Below are positions 1-7,918 of a DNA stretch of 64,000 nucleotides, piece after piece. Within the stretch, counting starts at the first letter, position 1. Each line of letters starts with the position of its first letter. Position numbers and translations under genes: made by a program. Source of the DNA: Pseudoramibacter sp. (GTDB taxonomy: Bacteria; Bacillota; Clostridia; Eubacteriales; Eubacteriaceae). Under the pieces are notes generated by a model, which was not told the DNA's origin, searched no databases, and saw nothing but the letters and a program-made list of their open reading frames with translations. The stretch is from positions 930,001 to 994,000 of the forward strand of contig NZ_JAKVLT010000001.1 in the NCBI RefSeq assembly GCF_022484225.1, given 5' to 3'.

Positions 1-637
1 GCTGCCTAATCTCATTGCCCCGTCGATTTCCGAACATCTGAAGGGGAACAAGACCCCGGCCATTGCCCTGGTGACCTACGGCAGCCGGGCGTACGAAAAC
101 AGCCTGGCTGAGCTGGTGGCGCGGCTCTCGAAAAACGGCTTTATTGTCGTCGCCGCTGCGGCGATTCCCTGCGCCCATTCCTTTGCCGATATCGGCGAGG
201 GGCGCCCGACCCGGCAGGATATTGTGGACGCCGCGGTTTTCGGCCAGAAGACCGGCTTGAATCTCGCCCAGGTGGAATATGAAAACCAGCTGAAGCCGGT
301 GGCGGTGCCGGGAGATCCGGAGGCACCGTACTATACGCCTTTAAAGCCGGACGGCACGCCGGCCCGCTTTTTAAAAGCGAAACCTGTCGTCGACACTGTC
401 CGCTGCAATGGCTGCGGGGTGTGTGTGCGGCTCTGCCCCATGGGGTCCATCGCCGTCAATCCTTTGAGCGGAAAGGCGGAAATCCACGGGGTCTGCATCA
501 AATGCCAGGCCTGTCTCAGGGGCTGTCTGCCCGTGGCCCTGGCTTTTAAGGATCCTGATTTCCTCGCCCACAAGCAGATGCTGGAAAGCCATTACAAAGC
601 CCATCAGGACGCGGCGTATTTTCCCTTTGTCATTTAA
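1..637 (+). CDS. EFR1-type flavodoxin/ferredoxin fusion protein (5' truncated)
   Basis: The reading frame is open from base 2, so the gene begins before the window; about 211 residues are visible. The upstream part (LVTYGSRAYENSLAEL) resembles the second half of a flavodoxin-like fold. The C-terminal part carries two [4Fe-4S] ferredoxin motifs, CNGCGVCVRLCP and CIKCQACLRGCLP, each with CxxCxxCxxxC spacing. This architecture is typical of the EFR1 family of putative electron carriers in anaerobes; the redox partner is unknown. The GTG at 71 is probably internal, because homology-like sequence continues upstream of it. A probable extended -10 promoter for the next gene follows, so this gene likely ends its own transcript, although I see no clear terminator. 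Confidence 0.75.
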   Translation, partial: LPNLIAPSISEHLKGNKTPAIALVTYGSRAYENSLAELVARLSKNGFIVVAAAAIPCAHSFADIGEGRPTRQDIVDAAVFGQKTGLNLAQVEYENQLKPVAVPGDPEAPYYTPLKPDGTPARFLKAKPVVDTVRCNGCGVCVRLCPMGSIAVNPLSGKAEIHGVCIKCQACLRGCLPVALAFKDPDFLAHKQMLESHYKAHQDAAYFPFVI

Positions 638-678
638 CCTGAATTTAATTAAAGTGTGAGATAAATTCAAGAATTCAG

Positions 679-687
679 TGATAAAAT
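679..687 (+). promoter_or_regulatory. Possible extended -10 promoter for the NagD-like gene
   Basis: The sequence TGATAAAAT is an extended -10 (TGn plus a near-consensus hexamer) about 50 bases before the ATG at 739, in AT-rich sequence. No good -35 is visible, so the call is weak. Confidence 0.3.
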
Positions 688-738
688 CTATTAATTAGTT
701 GGATAGTAAAGTAAAGAAAAAAAGACAGGGGAAAAAAT

Positions 739-1542
739 ATGATCAATTTTAATCAAATCCAGGGGATCCTGTGTGATATGGACGGGGTCATTTACCACGG
801 CAACCAGATTCTGCCGGGGGTCCCGGAATTCATCGAATGGTTAAAAGAAAGGGAAATGCCCTTTCTGTTTTTGACCAACAATCCGGTTTACACCCCGAGG
901 GAATTGTCTCAGAAGCTCAAGCGCATGGGCCTCGACGTGACCGAAGATCACTTTTACACGTCGGCTTTGGCGGTGGCTAAGTTTTTAGACAGTCAGAAAC
1001 CTGGATGTTCGGTTTACGCCATCGGCGAAGGGGGCCTCATGAACGCGCTGTACGACGTGGGGATCACCAACAACGCCATCGATCCCGATTACGTCGTCGT
1101 GGGGGAAGGACCGTCTTATTCCATGGAAAGCCTCACCATTGCCACGAACCTGGTCATGAAAGGCGCCCGGCTCATCGGCGCGGACTACGACGTTTCGGGG
1201 CCTGTGGAAGACGGCATTGTGCCGGCCTGCCGGGCTCTGGTGGCGCCCATCGAGCTGGCCACGGGCAAAAAGGCGTACTTCTGCGGCAAGCCGAATCCGT
1301 TGATGATGCGCACCGGCCTTCGCATTTTAGGCTGCCATTCGGAAAACGCCCTGATCATCGGCGACCGGATGGACACCGACATCATCGCCGGCCTTGAAAG
1401 CGGCACCCAGACGGCGCTGGTGCTCTCCGGGGTGTCCACCCGGAAGTCCATCAAGACGTACGCCTACCGGCCTACCGAAATTTTTGAAGGGGTCGGCAGC
1501 ATTGTCGAAGCGGCCAAAAAGCAGCTGGCAGAAGCAAAATAA
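739..1542 (+). CDS. HAD-IIA family sugar/nucleotide phosphatase, NagD-like
   Basis: This 267-residue protein has the HAD motif I nucleophile early (DMDGVIYHG, about residues 13-21), motif II in LFLTNNP, and the late motif IGDRMDTDI that binds magnesium. The length and the KPNPLMM segment fit the NagD/PGPase subgroup, which hydrolyses small phosphoesters such as UMP, glycerol phosphate or 4-nitrophenyl phosphate in the cytoplasm. The true substrate cannot be told from sequence. The ATG follows a purine-rich ribosome site (AGGGGAAAA). It is a single-gene unit closed by a strong terminator just downstream. Confidence 0.85.
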   Translation: MINFNQIQGILCDMDGVIYHGNQILPGVPEFIEWLKEREMPFLFLTNNPVYTPRELSQKLKRMGLDVTEDHFYTSALAVAKFLDSQKPGCSVYAIGEGGLMNALYDVGITNNAIDPDYVVVGEGPSYSMESLTIATNLVMKGARLIGADYDVSGPVEDGIVPACRALVAPIELATGKKAYFCGKPNPLMMRTGLRILGCHSENALIIGDRMDTDIIAGLESGTQTALVLSGVSTRKSIKTYAYRPTEIFEGVGSIVEAAKKQLAEAK

Positions 1543-1557
1543 ACGGTAAAGATTCAG

Positions 1558-1583
1558 GCAGATCCTCGGGATCTGCTTTTTTT
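1558..1583 (+). terminator. Rho-independent terminator after the NagD-like gene
   Basis: An 8-bp perfect stem (GCAGATCC / GGATCTGC) with a 3-base TCG loop is followed by seven T. It insulates the upstream gene from the cobalt uptake operon. Confidence 0.85.
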
Positions 1584-1720
1584 GTGTCTATTTTGTATCT
1601 GTGAAGAACAAATTTTAATCTTATTAAAGTTTCATTCTTCTAAACCAAAAGAACAAAAACTGTAAAATTCAAATCTGATAATGAGACGAACAATTAATAG
1701 TGTAAATTTAAATGAACATA
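1584..1720. other. AT-rich non-coding region upstream of the cbiM promoter
   Basis: This is the only stretch in the window where more than 300 bases (1543-1870) separate two genes. Besides the terminator at its left and the promoter and leader at its right, this part is AT-rich. It holds a GACGAA element at 1685 that recurs inside the promoter at 1723. I find no ORF or tRNA, and none of the conserved B12-box sequence of a cobalamin riboswitch. Confidence 0.4.
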
Positions 1721-1749
1721 TTGACGAATTTGTTTGAAATCAATATAAT
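1721..1749 (+). promoter_or_regulatory. Strong sigma-A-type promoter of cbiMNQO
   Basis: TTGACG at 1721-1726 and TATAAT at 1744-1749 are separated by exactly 17 bases. Transcription should start near 1756, giving a leader of about 115 bases before the cbiM ATG. Confidence 0.75.
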
Positions 1750-1761
1750 GTTGCCATAAAA

Positions 1762-1845
1762 GCTCGGTAGGATTGTCACACGCCTATCTTTTTTTAATGC
1801 CATTATTTTGATTATTTGCATTTAAAAAACAGACAATCGCCGGGC
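1762..1845 (+). promoter_or_regulatory. Structured 5' leader of cbiMNQO, possible metal or corrinoid control element
   Basis: GCTCGG (1762-1767) and GATTGTC (1771-1777) can pair with GACAATC (1832-1838) and CCGGGC (1840-1845). Inside lies a second arm, TTTTTTTAATGC (1789-1800) against GCATTTAAAAAA (1818-1829), with one mismatch. A competing hairpin, GGTAGG (1766-1771) with CCTATC (1783-1788), is followed directly by seven T and looks like a weak terminator. Two mutually exclusive folds right after the promoter suggest leader control. The ribosome site of cbiM (GGGAGG, 1858-1863) lies just beyond. It does not match any cobalamin riboswitch consensus I know. Confidence 0.5.
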
Positions 1846-1870
1846 AAAATTTAATAAGGGAGGTTTCTTC

Positions 1871-2641
1871 ATGTCAACTCGTTTGCCAAAGAAACAAATG
1901 TGGATCGTCGCAGCTTCCTTTGCTGTTGCGATTTGTTTTGGTGTTGCGCCGGCAGCCAATGCCATGCACATCATGGAAGGCTATCTTCCGTTAAGTCTGT
2001 GCGTGTTCTGGGGTGTCATCGCATTGCCGTTCGTTATCTGGGGATTTTTCTCTATTCGCAAGATTGTCGACAATAACCGCCGCACCATGCCGCTTTTAGC
2101 CATGGCGGGCGCTTTCATTTTCGTCATTTCTTCATTGAAAATTCCATCTGTTACCGGGTCCTGCTCACACATGACCGGGACAGGCCTCGGCGCGCTTCTC
2201 TTCGGACCGGCAGCCGTTGCCGTTTTGGGGATCATCGTCCTGCTCTTCCAGGCCATTCTGCTGGCGCACGGCGGTCTGACCACCCTGGGCGCAAACTGCT
2301 TCTCCATGGCCATTGCAGGTCCGTTCGTGTCTTACGGCCTGTATCAGCTGGGCAAAAAGCTTCACTGGAATAAAAAGGTCAACATCTTCATCGCCTGCAC
2401 CATCGGCGACCTGTTCACCTACTGCGTCACCTCATTCCAGATGGCATGGGCACACCACAGCAATGTCGGCTTTGCCAAAGCCATGGTCACCAACATGGCC
2501 GTTTATGCTGCAACTCAGGTGCCGCTGGCCATTATTGAAGGCCTGATTTCAATCGTCATCATCCTGGCGCTCGAAAACTACGCCACAGACGAAATGAAAT
2601 CCCTCGGTTTCATTGAAGCACAAGGAGAAGAAGTGTTATGA
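1871..2641 (+). CDS. cbiM: Cobalt ECF transporter substrate-binding subunit CbiM
   Basis: CbiM is the membrane substrate-capture component of the CbiMNQO energy-coupling-factor cobalt importer. The 256-residue protein has an N-terminal signal peptide ending at ANA (residue 31). Cleavage there would expose the diagnostic MHIMEGYLP motif, whose first His coordinates Co(II) in this family. Several hydrophobic segments follow, plus the conserved GGLTTLGANCFSMA region. The ATG is preceded by a good GGGAGG site. It overlaps cbiN by the ATGA junction. Location directly upstream of corrin genes supports cobalt rather than nickel as substrate. Confidence 0.95.
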   Translation: MSTRLPKKQMWIVAASFAVAICFGVAPAANAMHIMEGYLPLSLCVFWGVIALPFVIWGFFSIRKIVDNNRRTMPLLAMAGAFIFVISSLKIPSVTGSCSHMTGTGLGALLFGPAAVAVLGIIVLLFQAILLAHGGLTTLGANCFSMAIAGPFVSYGLYQLGKKLHWNKKVNIFIACTIGDLFTYCVTSFQMAWAHHSNVGFAKAMVTNMAVYAATQVPLAIIEGLISIVIILALENYATDEMKSLGFIEAQGEEVL

Positions 2642-2964
2642 GTAAATCAAATAAACGCACCATTTGGATTTGCATCATTGCCTGTATTTTAATCGCGGTC
2701 ATTCCGTTTGCCTACGGATCAAAACACGGCGCAACCTTCGGCGGATCAGATGACGCCGGCGGCGAACTGGTGAAGAAAAACGACTCCCATTACAAAGTCT
2801 GGGCAGAACCGATTCTGGAAAAAGCCATCGGCGGCGAACTGCCGGGCGAAGTTGAATCACTGCTCTTCTGCGTCCAGACCGGTATCGGTGTCGGAATCTT
2901 ATTCTTCTTCCTCGGCCGTTTTGTGGAACGCAAAAAACTGGGCAAAGAAGATCAAGAGCTGTAA
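2638..2964 (+). CDS. cbiN: Cobalt ECF transporter accessory subunit CbiN
   Basis: CbiN is a small two-span membrane protein that partners CbiM and is needed for cobalt loading. The 108 residues show one N-terminal transmembrane segment (about 9-27), an extracytoplasmic loop with the family-like FGGSDDAGGE stretch, and a second span (about 83-103) ending in a charged tail. The ATG overlaps the cbiM stop (ATGA), indicating translational coupling. A hairpin follows the gene before cbiQ. Confidence 0.93.
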   Translation: MSKSNKRTIWICIIACILIAVIPFAYGSKHGATFGGSDDAGGELVKKNDSHYKVWAEPILEKAIGGELPGEVESLLFCVQTGIGVGILFFFLGRFVERKKLGKEDQEL

Positions 2965-2988
2965 CAAAACGAGAACTTTTTCATTAGA

Positions 2989-3019
2989 GGCTGGAGGGGG
3001 AACCTTCCGGCCTATTTTT
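2989..3019 (+). terminator. Attenuator-like hairpin between cbiN and cbiQ
   Basis: GGCTGGAGG (2989-2997) pairs with CTTCCGGCC (3004-3012) through nine pairs including two wobbles, and TATTTTT follows. It sits inside the operon, so it probably acts as a partial terminator or RNA-processing site rather than a full stop. Confidence 0.4.
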
Positions 3020-3060
3020 ATGAAAAATTAAAATGATCGAAATTTGAAAGGCTTTTATAT

Positions 3061-3999
3061 ATGCAATATCAATATCACATGATTTATCTGTTGTGGCTTC
3101 TGCCGCCTCTGGCCGTTTTGATTGCCGGCGGCATTCGAAAATCCTGGATTCACCGCCACGAAGCCCATCATCACCACGGCTTCGGCCACAAACACGGCGA
3201 AGGGACCTTGTCTATCGACATGTATGCCTATCATTCCAAAATCGGCGACTGGAATCCGAAGCTTAAAATCGGCTACGGCATTCTGCTGCTTTTAATCTGC
3301 CTGATTTCCAACGACCCCTACGTTTCATTCGGGATTATTTTTTATACGTTCTTTGTGACCGTCTGCCTCGGCGAACTGGATGCCGACCATTATATCGGCC
3401 TTTTGGGCATTCCCCTCGCCTTTATGATCGCAGGGTCCATTTTTATTTTATTTAACTTTTCTCGCACACCTTTCTCCAATGCGCTGGTGAACATTCCGAC
3501 CCATTGGGGCTACGTCATCATCACGCCTCAGACTGCCAAGGCCACGGTGAATTTGTGGTGTAAGGCCTTCGGCGCCATTTCCGCCATGTACATGATGTCC
3601 CTGTCGACCATGTCCAACGAAATTTTCGGCGTGCTGCGGGATGCCCACTGTCCGAAACTCATCATCGAACTCATGAACATGATGTACCGCTTTATTTTTA
3701 TCTTAATGGACACCCAGCACAAGATGAAAAATTCGGCTGAATCCCGTCTGGGTTACACGACTTTAAAGCGCGGGATCTATTCTTTCGGCAGCACGGCGAG
3801 CAACCTTTTTCTCGTTTCCATGAAGCGGGGGACCCAGTTCTACGACGCCATGGAAGCGCGGTGCTACAACGGCGATTTGAGATTTTTTGAAGAAAAGAAA
3901 CCGGTCACGAAGCAGCAGCTGTTCTGGGTGATTGTGCCGACGGCTTACTTTGTTTTAGTTTGGGTGATGACCTTCCAAGGAGTGAATATCAATGTCTAA
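3061..3999 (+). CDS. cbiQ: Cobalt ECF transporter transmembrane subunit CbiQ, with a His-rich N-terminal segment
   Basis: CbiQ is the T component that links the CbiMN capture unit to the ATPase CbiO. The 312-residue protein has a hydrophobic N-terminal helix, several further spans, and the coupling-helix region near MEARCYNGDLRF, which matches the conserved A-R-G motif zone of T components (here EARCYNG). Residues 31-45 hold eight histidines (HRHEAHHHHGFGHKH), which is unusual for CbiQ and may bind metal. The length slightly exceeds typical CbiQ (about 230-270), largely because of this N-terminal extension. The gene overlaps cbiO by 8 bases. Confidence 0.9.
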   Translation: MQYQYHMIYLLWLLPPLAVLIAGGIRKSWIHRHEAHHHHGFGHKHGEGTLSIDMYAYHSKIGDWNPKLKIGYGILLLLICLISNDPYVSFGIIFYTFFVTVCLGELDADHYIGLLGIPLAFMIAGSIFILFNFSRTPFSNALVNIPTHWGYVIITPQTAKATVNLWCKAFGAISAMYMMSLSTMSNEIFGVLRDAHCPKLIIELMNMMYRFIFILMDTQHKMKNSAESRLGYTTLKRGIYSFGSTASNLFLVSMKRGTQFYDAMEARCYNGDLRFFEEKKPVTKQQLFWVIVPTAYFVLVWVMTFQGVNINV

Positions 4000-4843
4000 T
4001 GAACCAATTTTAAGGATTAAAGATTTAAAATACACCTATTCCGGCGGCGACCATCAGGCGTTAAAGGGGATTAGCCTCGACGTCATGCCAGGAGAACGGA
4101 TCTGCATTGTCGGGAATAACGGGGCGGGAAAATCTACGTTTTTCTTAAACGTCAACGGGGTACTCCATCCCGATTCCGGCGAAATTTATTTCAAGGGCCA
4201 GAAAGTTGAAGACAACCGGGCTTCTCTTAACGAGCTGCGCCGGGGCGTCGGCATCGTCTTTCAGGACGCCGACAACCAGATCATCGCGTCGACCGTCATG
4301 GGCGAAGTGTCCTTCGGTCCGATCAACCTCGGCCTGGACGATGACGAGGTCGAAAAGCGCGTTGACGAAGCCCTCACAGAAATGAACCTGTCCGAATTCA
4401 AGCACCGGGCGCCCCATTACTGCAGCGGCGGGGAAAAGAAGCGCATCACCATTGCGGACATCATCGCCATGCATTCGGAAGTCATCATCTTCGATGAACC
4501 GACGGCGGCTCTGGATCCCTTAAACGCGAAAATGCTCGAAGAAGCCCTGACAAAACTCGCCGATCAGCACAAGACGCTCCTGATTTCCACCCACGATATG
4601 GATTTTGCCTATCGCTGGGCGCAGAAACTTGTGGTCTTTTCTGATGGTCAGATCATTGCCACGGGAACGCCGGTGGAAGTGCTCACGAACCGGGAAATCT
4701 GCGAACAGGCCAATTTAAGAAAGCCGATGCTCATGCGCGTCTACGAAGACATGGTCAAGCACGGCATCGCCCCGGACGACAAAGCCTATCCCCAGGATGT
4801 AGCCGCCTTTGATCAGTGGCTCGAAAGCATTAAAGCTTCTTAA
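3992..4843 (+). CDS. cbiO: Cobalt ECF transporter ATPase CbiO
   Basis: This 283-residue ABC ATPase energises the CbiMNQO importer at the inner face of the membrane. Walker A is GNNGAGKST (41-49), followed by a Q-loop in GIVFQDADNQ. The signature is CSGGEKKR instead of the common LSGGQ/LSGGE form. Walker B is IIFDEPTAALDP and the switch histidine lies in LLISTHDMDF. The ATG lies inside the end of cbiQ, so translation is coupled. There is one ATPase gene, so a homodimer is expected, as for other group I ECF systems. Confidence 0.93.
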   Translation: MSNEPILRIKDLKYTYSGGDHQALKGISLDVMPGERICIVGNNGAGKSTFFLNVNGVLHPDSGEIYFKGQKVEDNRASLNELRRGVGIVFQDADNQIIASTVMGEVSFGPINLGLDDDEVEKRVDEALTEMNLSEFKHRAPHYCSGGEKKRITIADIIAMHSEVIIFDEPTAALDPLNAKMLEEALTKLADQHKTLLISTHDMDFAYRWAQKLVVFSDGQIIATGTPVEVLTNREICEQANLRKPMLMRVYEDMVKHGIAPDDKAYPQDVAAFDQWLESIKAS

Positions 4844-4922
4844 TAAATATCAGATTAATTTCAAGTAAAGAATGCGCTCTTGAACTGCTAAAAAATATCT
4901 CTCTCTAAAATTTGAAATCATG

Positions 4923-4928
4923 TATAAT
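4923..4928 (+). promoter_or_regulatory. Possible -10 of a promoter for the corrin operon
   Basis: A perfect TATAAT lies 70 bases before the cbiA ATG in the 154-base gap after cbiO. No -35 hexamer is convincing at 16-18 bases. I also see no terminator after cbiO, so read-through from cbiMNQO is possible. Confidence 0.3.
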
Positions 4929-4997
4929 ACTACAAGTAGGGGTTTATGTTCATTAAAAGAGAAGCAATAGCGTTTAAAGCGCTTGGGAGGAAATAAA

Positions 4998-6377
4998 ATG
5001 CACGGATTGATGTTAGCAGGAACCAGCAGCAATGTTGGGAAAACGACGGCGACCATGGGACTCATGGCGGCATTTAAGGCGAAGGGCTGTCATGTGCTGC
5101 CCGCCAAAACAGGGCCGGACTACATCGATCCGATGTTTCATCAATTTGTGACCGATGAACCGTCGGTCAATCTGGACACGTGGATCGTAAGTTCAGAAAG
5201 AATCAAAACGCTGTTTTACCGCAGACTTAAAGAAGACGATCTGGCCATTGTCGAAGGGGTCATGGGGCTGTACGACGGCAATGCGTCGGGCAGCGAGATC
5301 GGCTCCTCCGCCTATCTGGCCAAGACCCTGGGGATTCCGGTCTTTTTGATCATCGACGGCCGGGGTATGGCCATGTCGGCGGCGGCTTTGGTCATGGGCT
5401 ACGTGAATTTCGATCCCGAAGTGCACATCGCCGGCGTGATCGTCAACCGCATCAAATCCCAGACCCATTTTGAACTCCTTAAAAATGCCATCGAGACCCG
5501 CACCGGCGTCCCCTGTGTGGGCTGGATTCCGGATGATCCGGCGCTGACCGTGGGTTCCCGGCATTTGGGCCTGATTCCCGCAGACGAACTCCCCAAACTC
5601 AAAGAGACGGTTCAGCGCGCCGGCGAACTGACCGCGGCCCATGTCGATCTGGACCGGATGCTTGAATACGCTGAAATTACGCCCCAGGGCGGCGCAGCGG
5701 ACCCCTTTGCCGGTCAGGCGGGACGTTTTTCGGATCTCACCGTCGGCGTCGCATGGGATCCGGCTTTTAATTTTTATTACCACGACAATTTCACGGCCTT
5801 GAAAACGCTGGGCGTGAAGCTTGTGCCTTTCAGTCCCCTTAAGGACAAAGGGGTGCCGGAGAATATCGACGCCCTGTACATTGGCGGCGGCTTTCCCGAA
5901 GTGTTCGGGCAGGCCTTCAGCGACAACACAGCCATGCGCAGCGATCTCAAGGACAAGCTCGAAGCCGGACTGCCCTGCTTTGCCGAATGCGGCGGCCTCA
6001 TGGTGCTGACCCGGTCCCTTCAGAATAAGGACGGCAGGCGCTACGACGGCGTCGGCTTTCTGCCGGCCGAAACGGTGATGACGAAACGCCTTCAGCATTT
6101 TGGCTACGTCACGGTTTCGGCGCAGTTAGACGGCAGGGAATTTGAGTTCAGGGCCCACGAGTTTCATCACAGCCGGGTAGAGGCTTCTGAAGAAATTCCT
6201 GAAATCTACCGCATCACGAAGGTGAAGAACCAGTCGGCATCCCATTGGCGCGGCGGATACGTCAAAAACCACACCCTGGCCGGTTATCCTCATCTGCATT
6301 TTTACGCGGAAGGGGCTGACGATTTTCTCATTGCCCTGCTTAAAAAAGCGCGGGACCTCAAGGAGGCCGGCAGGTGA
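4998..6377 (+). CDS. cbiA: Cobyrinate a,c-diamide synthase CbiA
   Basis: CbiA amidates the a and c side chains of cobyrinate using ATP and glutamine. The P-loop-like motif GTSSNVGKTT (residues 8-17) opens an N-terminal dethiobiotin-synthetase-like domain. The C-terminal class I glutaminase domain carries the nucleophile in CFAECGG (near residue 331) and a late HEFHHS segment. I place the start at the ATG at 4998, 7 bases after the GGGAGGA site; a TTG at 4983 overlaps that site and is not plausible. The resulting 459 residues are normal for the family. The stop overlaps the next gene's GTG. Confidence 0.93.
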   Translation: MHGLMLAGTSSNVGKTTATMGLMAAFKAKGCHVLPAKTGPDYIDPMFHQFVTDEPSVNLDTWIVSSERIKTLFYRRLKEDDLAIVEGVMGLYDGNASGSEIGSSAYLAKTLGIPVFLIIDGRGMAMSAAALVMGYVNFDPEVHIAGVIVNRIKSQTHFELLKNAIETRTGVPCVGWIPDDPALTVGSRHLGLIPADELPKLKETVQRAGELTAAHVDLDRMLEYAEITPQGGAADPFAGQAGRFSDLTVGVAWDPAFNFYYHDNFTALKTLGVKLVPFSPLKDKGVPENIDALYIGGGFPEVFGQAFSDNTAMRSDLKDKLEAGLPCFAECGGLMVLTRSLQNKDGRRYDGVGFLPAETVMTKRLQHFGYVTVSAQLDGREFEFRAHEFHHSRVEASEEIPEIYRITKVKNQSASHWRGGYVKNHTLAGYPHLHFYAEGADDFLIALLKKARDLKEAGR

Positions 6378-7255
6378 GGCGCCTGGCTGTCCGGGCGCCG
6401 GGGTCCTGCGGCGAATGGATTCAGGGCGTTTACCGAAAGCGGCCCTGTCTCGTGTCCTGTCCCATCGACAGGTACGCGACGGCGACTATCACAGACAGAA
6501 GCACAGGCCGGCGCCTTCCGCCGAAGGCGAGACAGCTTACCGAACATTTTCTGTGGCGTTACGGGCTGTCCGAAAGAGTGCTTCGCCATGTGGATATCGA
6601 ACTGTCCTCACAAATTCCCCGGGGAAAGGGAATGGCGAGCAGCACGGCAGATCTCGCCGCCCTGGCCGCCGCTTTGGGTTATTTTTTTGATATGCCCCTG
6701 GAACCCGAAGAAATCGCGAAACTCTGCATCGCGGTGGAGCCGTCGGACAACATCATGTATCCAGAGAGCAATCTCTTTGACTTTGTGAACGGCGGGGTGC
6801 TTCGCCGGTTCGACCACTCCGTTTCGGCGTCGGTGCTGATCCTGGATTTTAAAGGCGCCGTAGATACGGTGGGTTTCAGAGGACAGCGGGAAGTTTACAC
6901 GCCGGAGGACTGCAAAGCCTTTCGCGGCATTATCCGCATGTTCCAGCGGGGCACGGCCCAGGACAACCTCCAGCTCATCGGCAACGCCACGACCCGGTCG
7001 GCTCTGCTCAATCAAAAAGTGCTGGTCAAGCCTTATCTGCCACTGCTCATCGACTTGAGCAGCCGTTTCGGCGGTGCGGGCGTTATCATCGGCCACAGCG
7101 GCACGGTGGTGGGCGTCCTCCACGCGCCGGGAAAACTGGATCGGGAAGGCTTTTTGGAAGCGCTGTTTCAGCATATCGCCAGGGAAGAAATTGAAAACAT
7201 CTACGATCAAAAAATTATTTCCGGCGGCGTCGAACTGCTGTGCAATGAATTTTAA
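6374..7255 (+). CDS. pduX: GHMP-family L-threonine kinase, PduX-like
   Basis: PduX phosphorylates L-threonine to O-phosphothreonine, the substrate of CobD for the aminopropanol linker of cobalamin. The 293-residue protein begins with the APGSCGEW motif of PduX-like GHMP kinases and has the ATP-binding loop PRGKGMASSTADLAAL (about 81-96). A C-terminal GHMP motif is visible in GGAGVIIGHSGTVVGV. The GTG start overlaps the cbiA stop (GTGA). The context, a corrin operon that also holds cobD and cbiB, supports threonine kinase over other GHMP kinases. Confidence 0.85.
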   Translation: MRRLAVRAPGSCGEWIQGVYRKRPCLVSCPIDRYATATITDRSTGRRLPPKARQLTEHFLWRYGLSERVLRHVDIELSSQIPRGKGMASSTADLAALAAALGYFFDMPLEPEEIAKLCIAVEPSDNIMYPESNLFDFVNGGVLRRFDHSVSASVLILDFKGAVDTVGFRGQREVYTPEDCKAFRGIIRMFQRGTAQDNLQLIGNATTRSALLNQKVLVKPYLPLLIDLSSRFGGAGVIIGHSGTVVGVLHAPGKLDREGFLEALFQHIAREEIENIYDQKIISGGVELLCNEF

Positions 7256-7274
7256 TCTAAGAAAGAGGAAGCAT

Positions 7275-7916
7275 ATGCGTCAATACATCAACGAACCCCA
7301 TGAAATCGAAAAGAAAAGTTTTGAAATTATCGGGCGGGAATTAGGCAGTATTCATTTCCCCGAAGAAACCGACAGCATCGTCAAGCGGGTCATTCACACC
7401 ACGGCGGATTTTGAATACGCCCGGCTCATCGAATTTAAGAACAACGCGGTTCAGAGAGGGCTTGAAGCCCTCAAGGCCGGCAAGCACATTTACGCTGACA
7501 CGGGGATGATCAAGGCCGCCATTAACAGCCGCGCCCTGGCGATGCAGCACATCGACGTGCTGAATTTCGTCCACGACGAAGACGTCATTGCCGAAGCCAA
7601 AAAGCGCGGCGTGACCCGGTCGACAGTGGCCATGGAAAAGGCGGTCAACCGCGACGACGTGTCCATCTTCGCCATTGGCAACGCCCCCACAGCCTTGTAT
7701 CGGCTCATCGACTTGATTAAAGGCGGGGCGCCGAAGCCGGATTTGATCATCGGCGCACCGATCGGGTTCGTCGGCGCTGCAGAATCCAAAAAGGCGCTGG
7801 ATGAACTGGACCCTTACGATATTCCGTACATTCGCATCAACGGCAGAAAGGGCGGCAGCCCCGTGGTCGGCGCCATCATGAACGCCCTGCTGTACCGGTT
7901 GGGAAGGGATTGGTAA
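7275..7916 (+). CDS. cbiC: Cobalt-precorrin-8 methylmutase CbiC
   Basis: CbiC moves the C-11 methyl group to C-12, converting cobalt-precorrin-8 to cobyrinate. The 213-residue protein has the RVIHTTADFEYA segment, whose His41 matches the catalytic histidine of CobH/CbiC. It also has DTGMIKAAI and the C-terminal GRKGGSPVVGAIMNALL. The chosen ATG at 7275 follows AAAGAGGAA. A longer in-frame extension exists upstream, but it lies inside pduX and shows no family resemblance. The stop precedes the cbiL ATG by two bases. Confidence 0.93.
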   Translation: MRQYINEPHEIEKKSFEIIGRELGSIHFPEETDSIVKRVIHTTADFEYARLIEFKNNAVQRGLEALKAGKHIYADTGMIKAAINSRALAMQHIDVLNFVHDEDVIAEAKKRGVTRSTVAMEKAVNRDDVSIFAIGNAPTALYRLIDLIKGGAPKPDLIIGAPIGFVGAAESKKALDELDPYDIPYIRINGRKGGSPVVGAIMNALLYRLGRDW

Positions 7917-7918
7917 AA

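Noticed and set aside
1584..1870. Cobalamin riboswitch upstream of cbiM
   Set aside because: Expected by context, but the conserved B12-box core is not visible and the leader from the promoter is only about 115 bases. It is reported as an unassigned structured leader instead.
5193..6098. Minus-strand ORF of 301 codons across cbiA
   Set aside because: Shadow of a well-supported gene in a high-GC third-position region; no motif or ribosome site.
7074..7274. N-terminal extension of cbiC starting inside pduX
   Set aside because: The extension is pduX sequence in another frame; the ATG at 7275 has a ribosome site and gives the normal family length.
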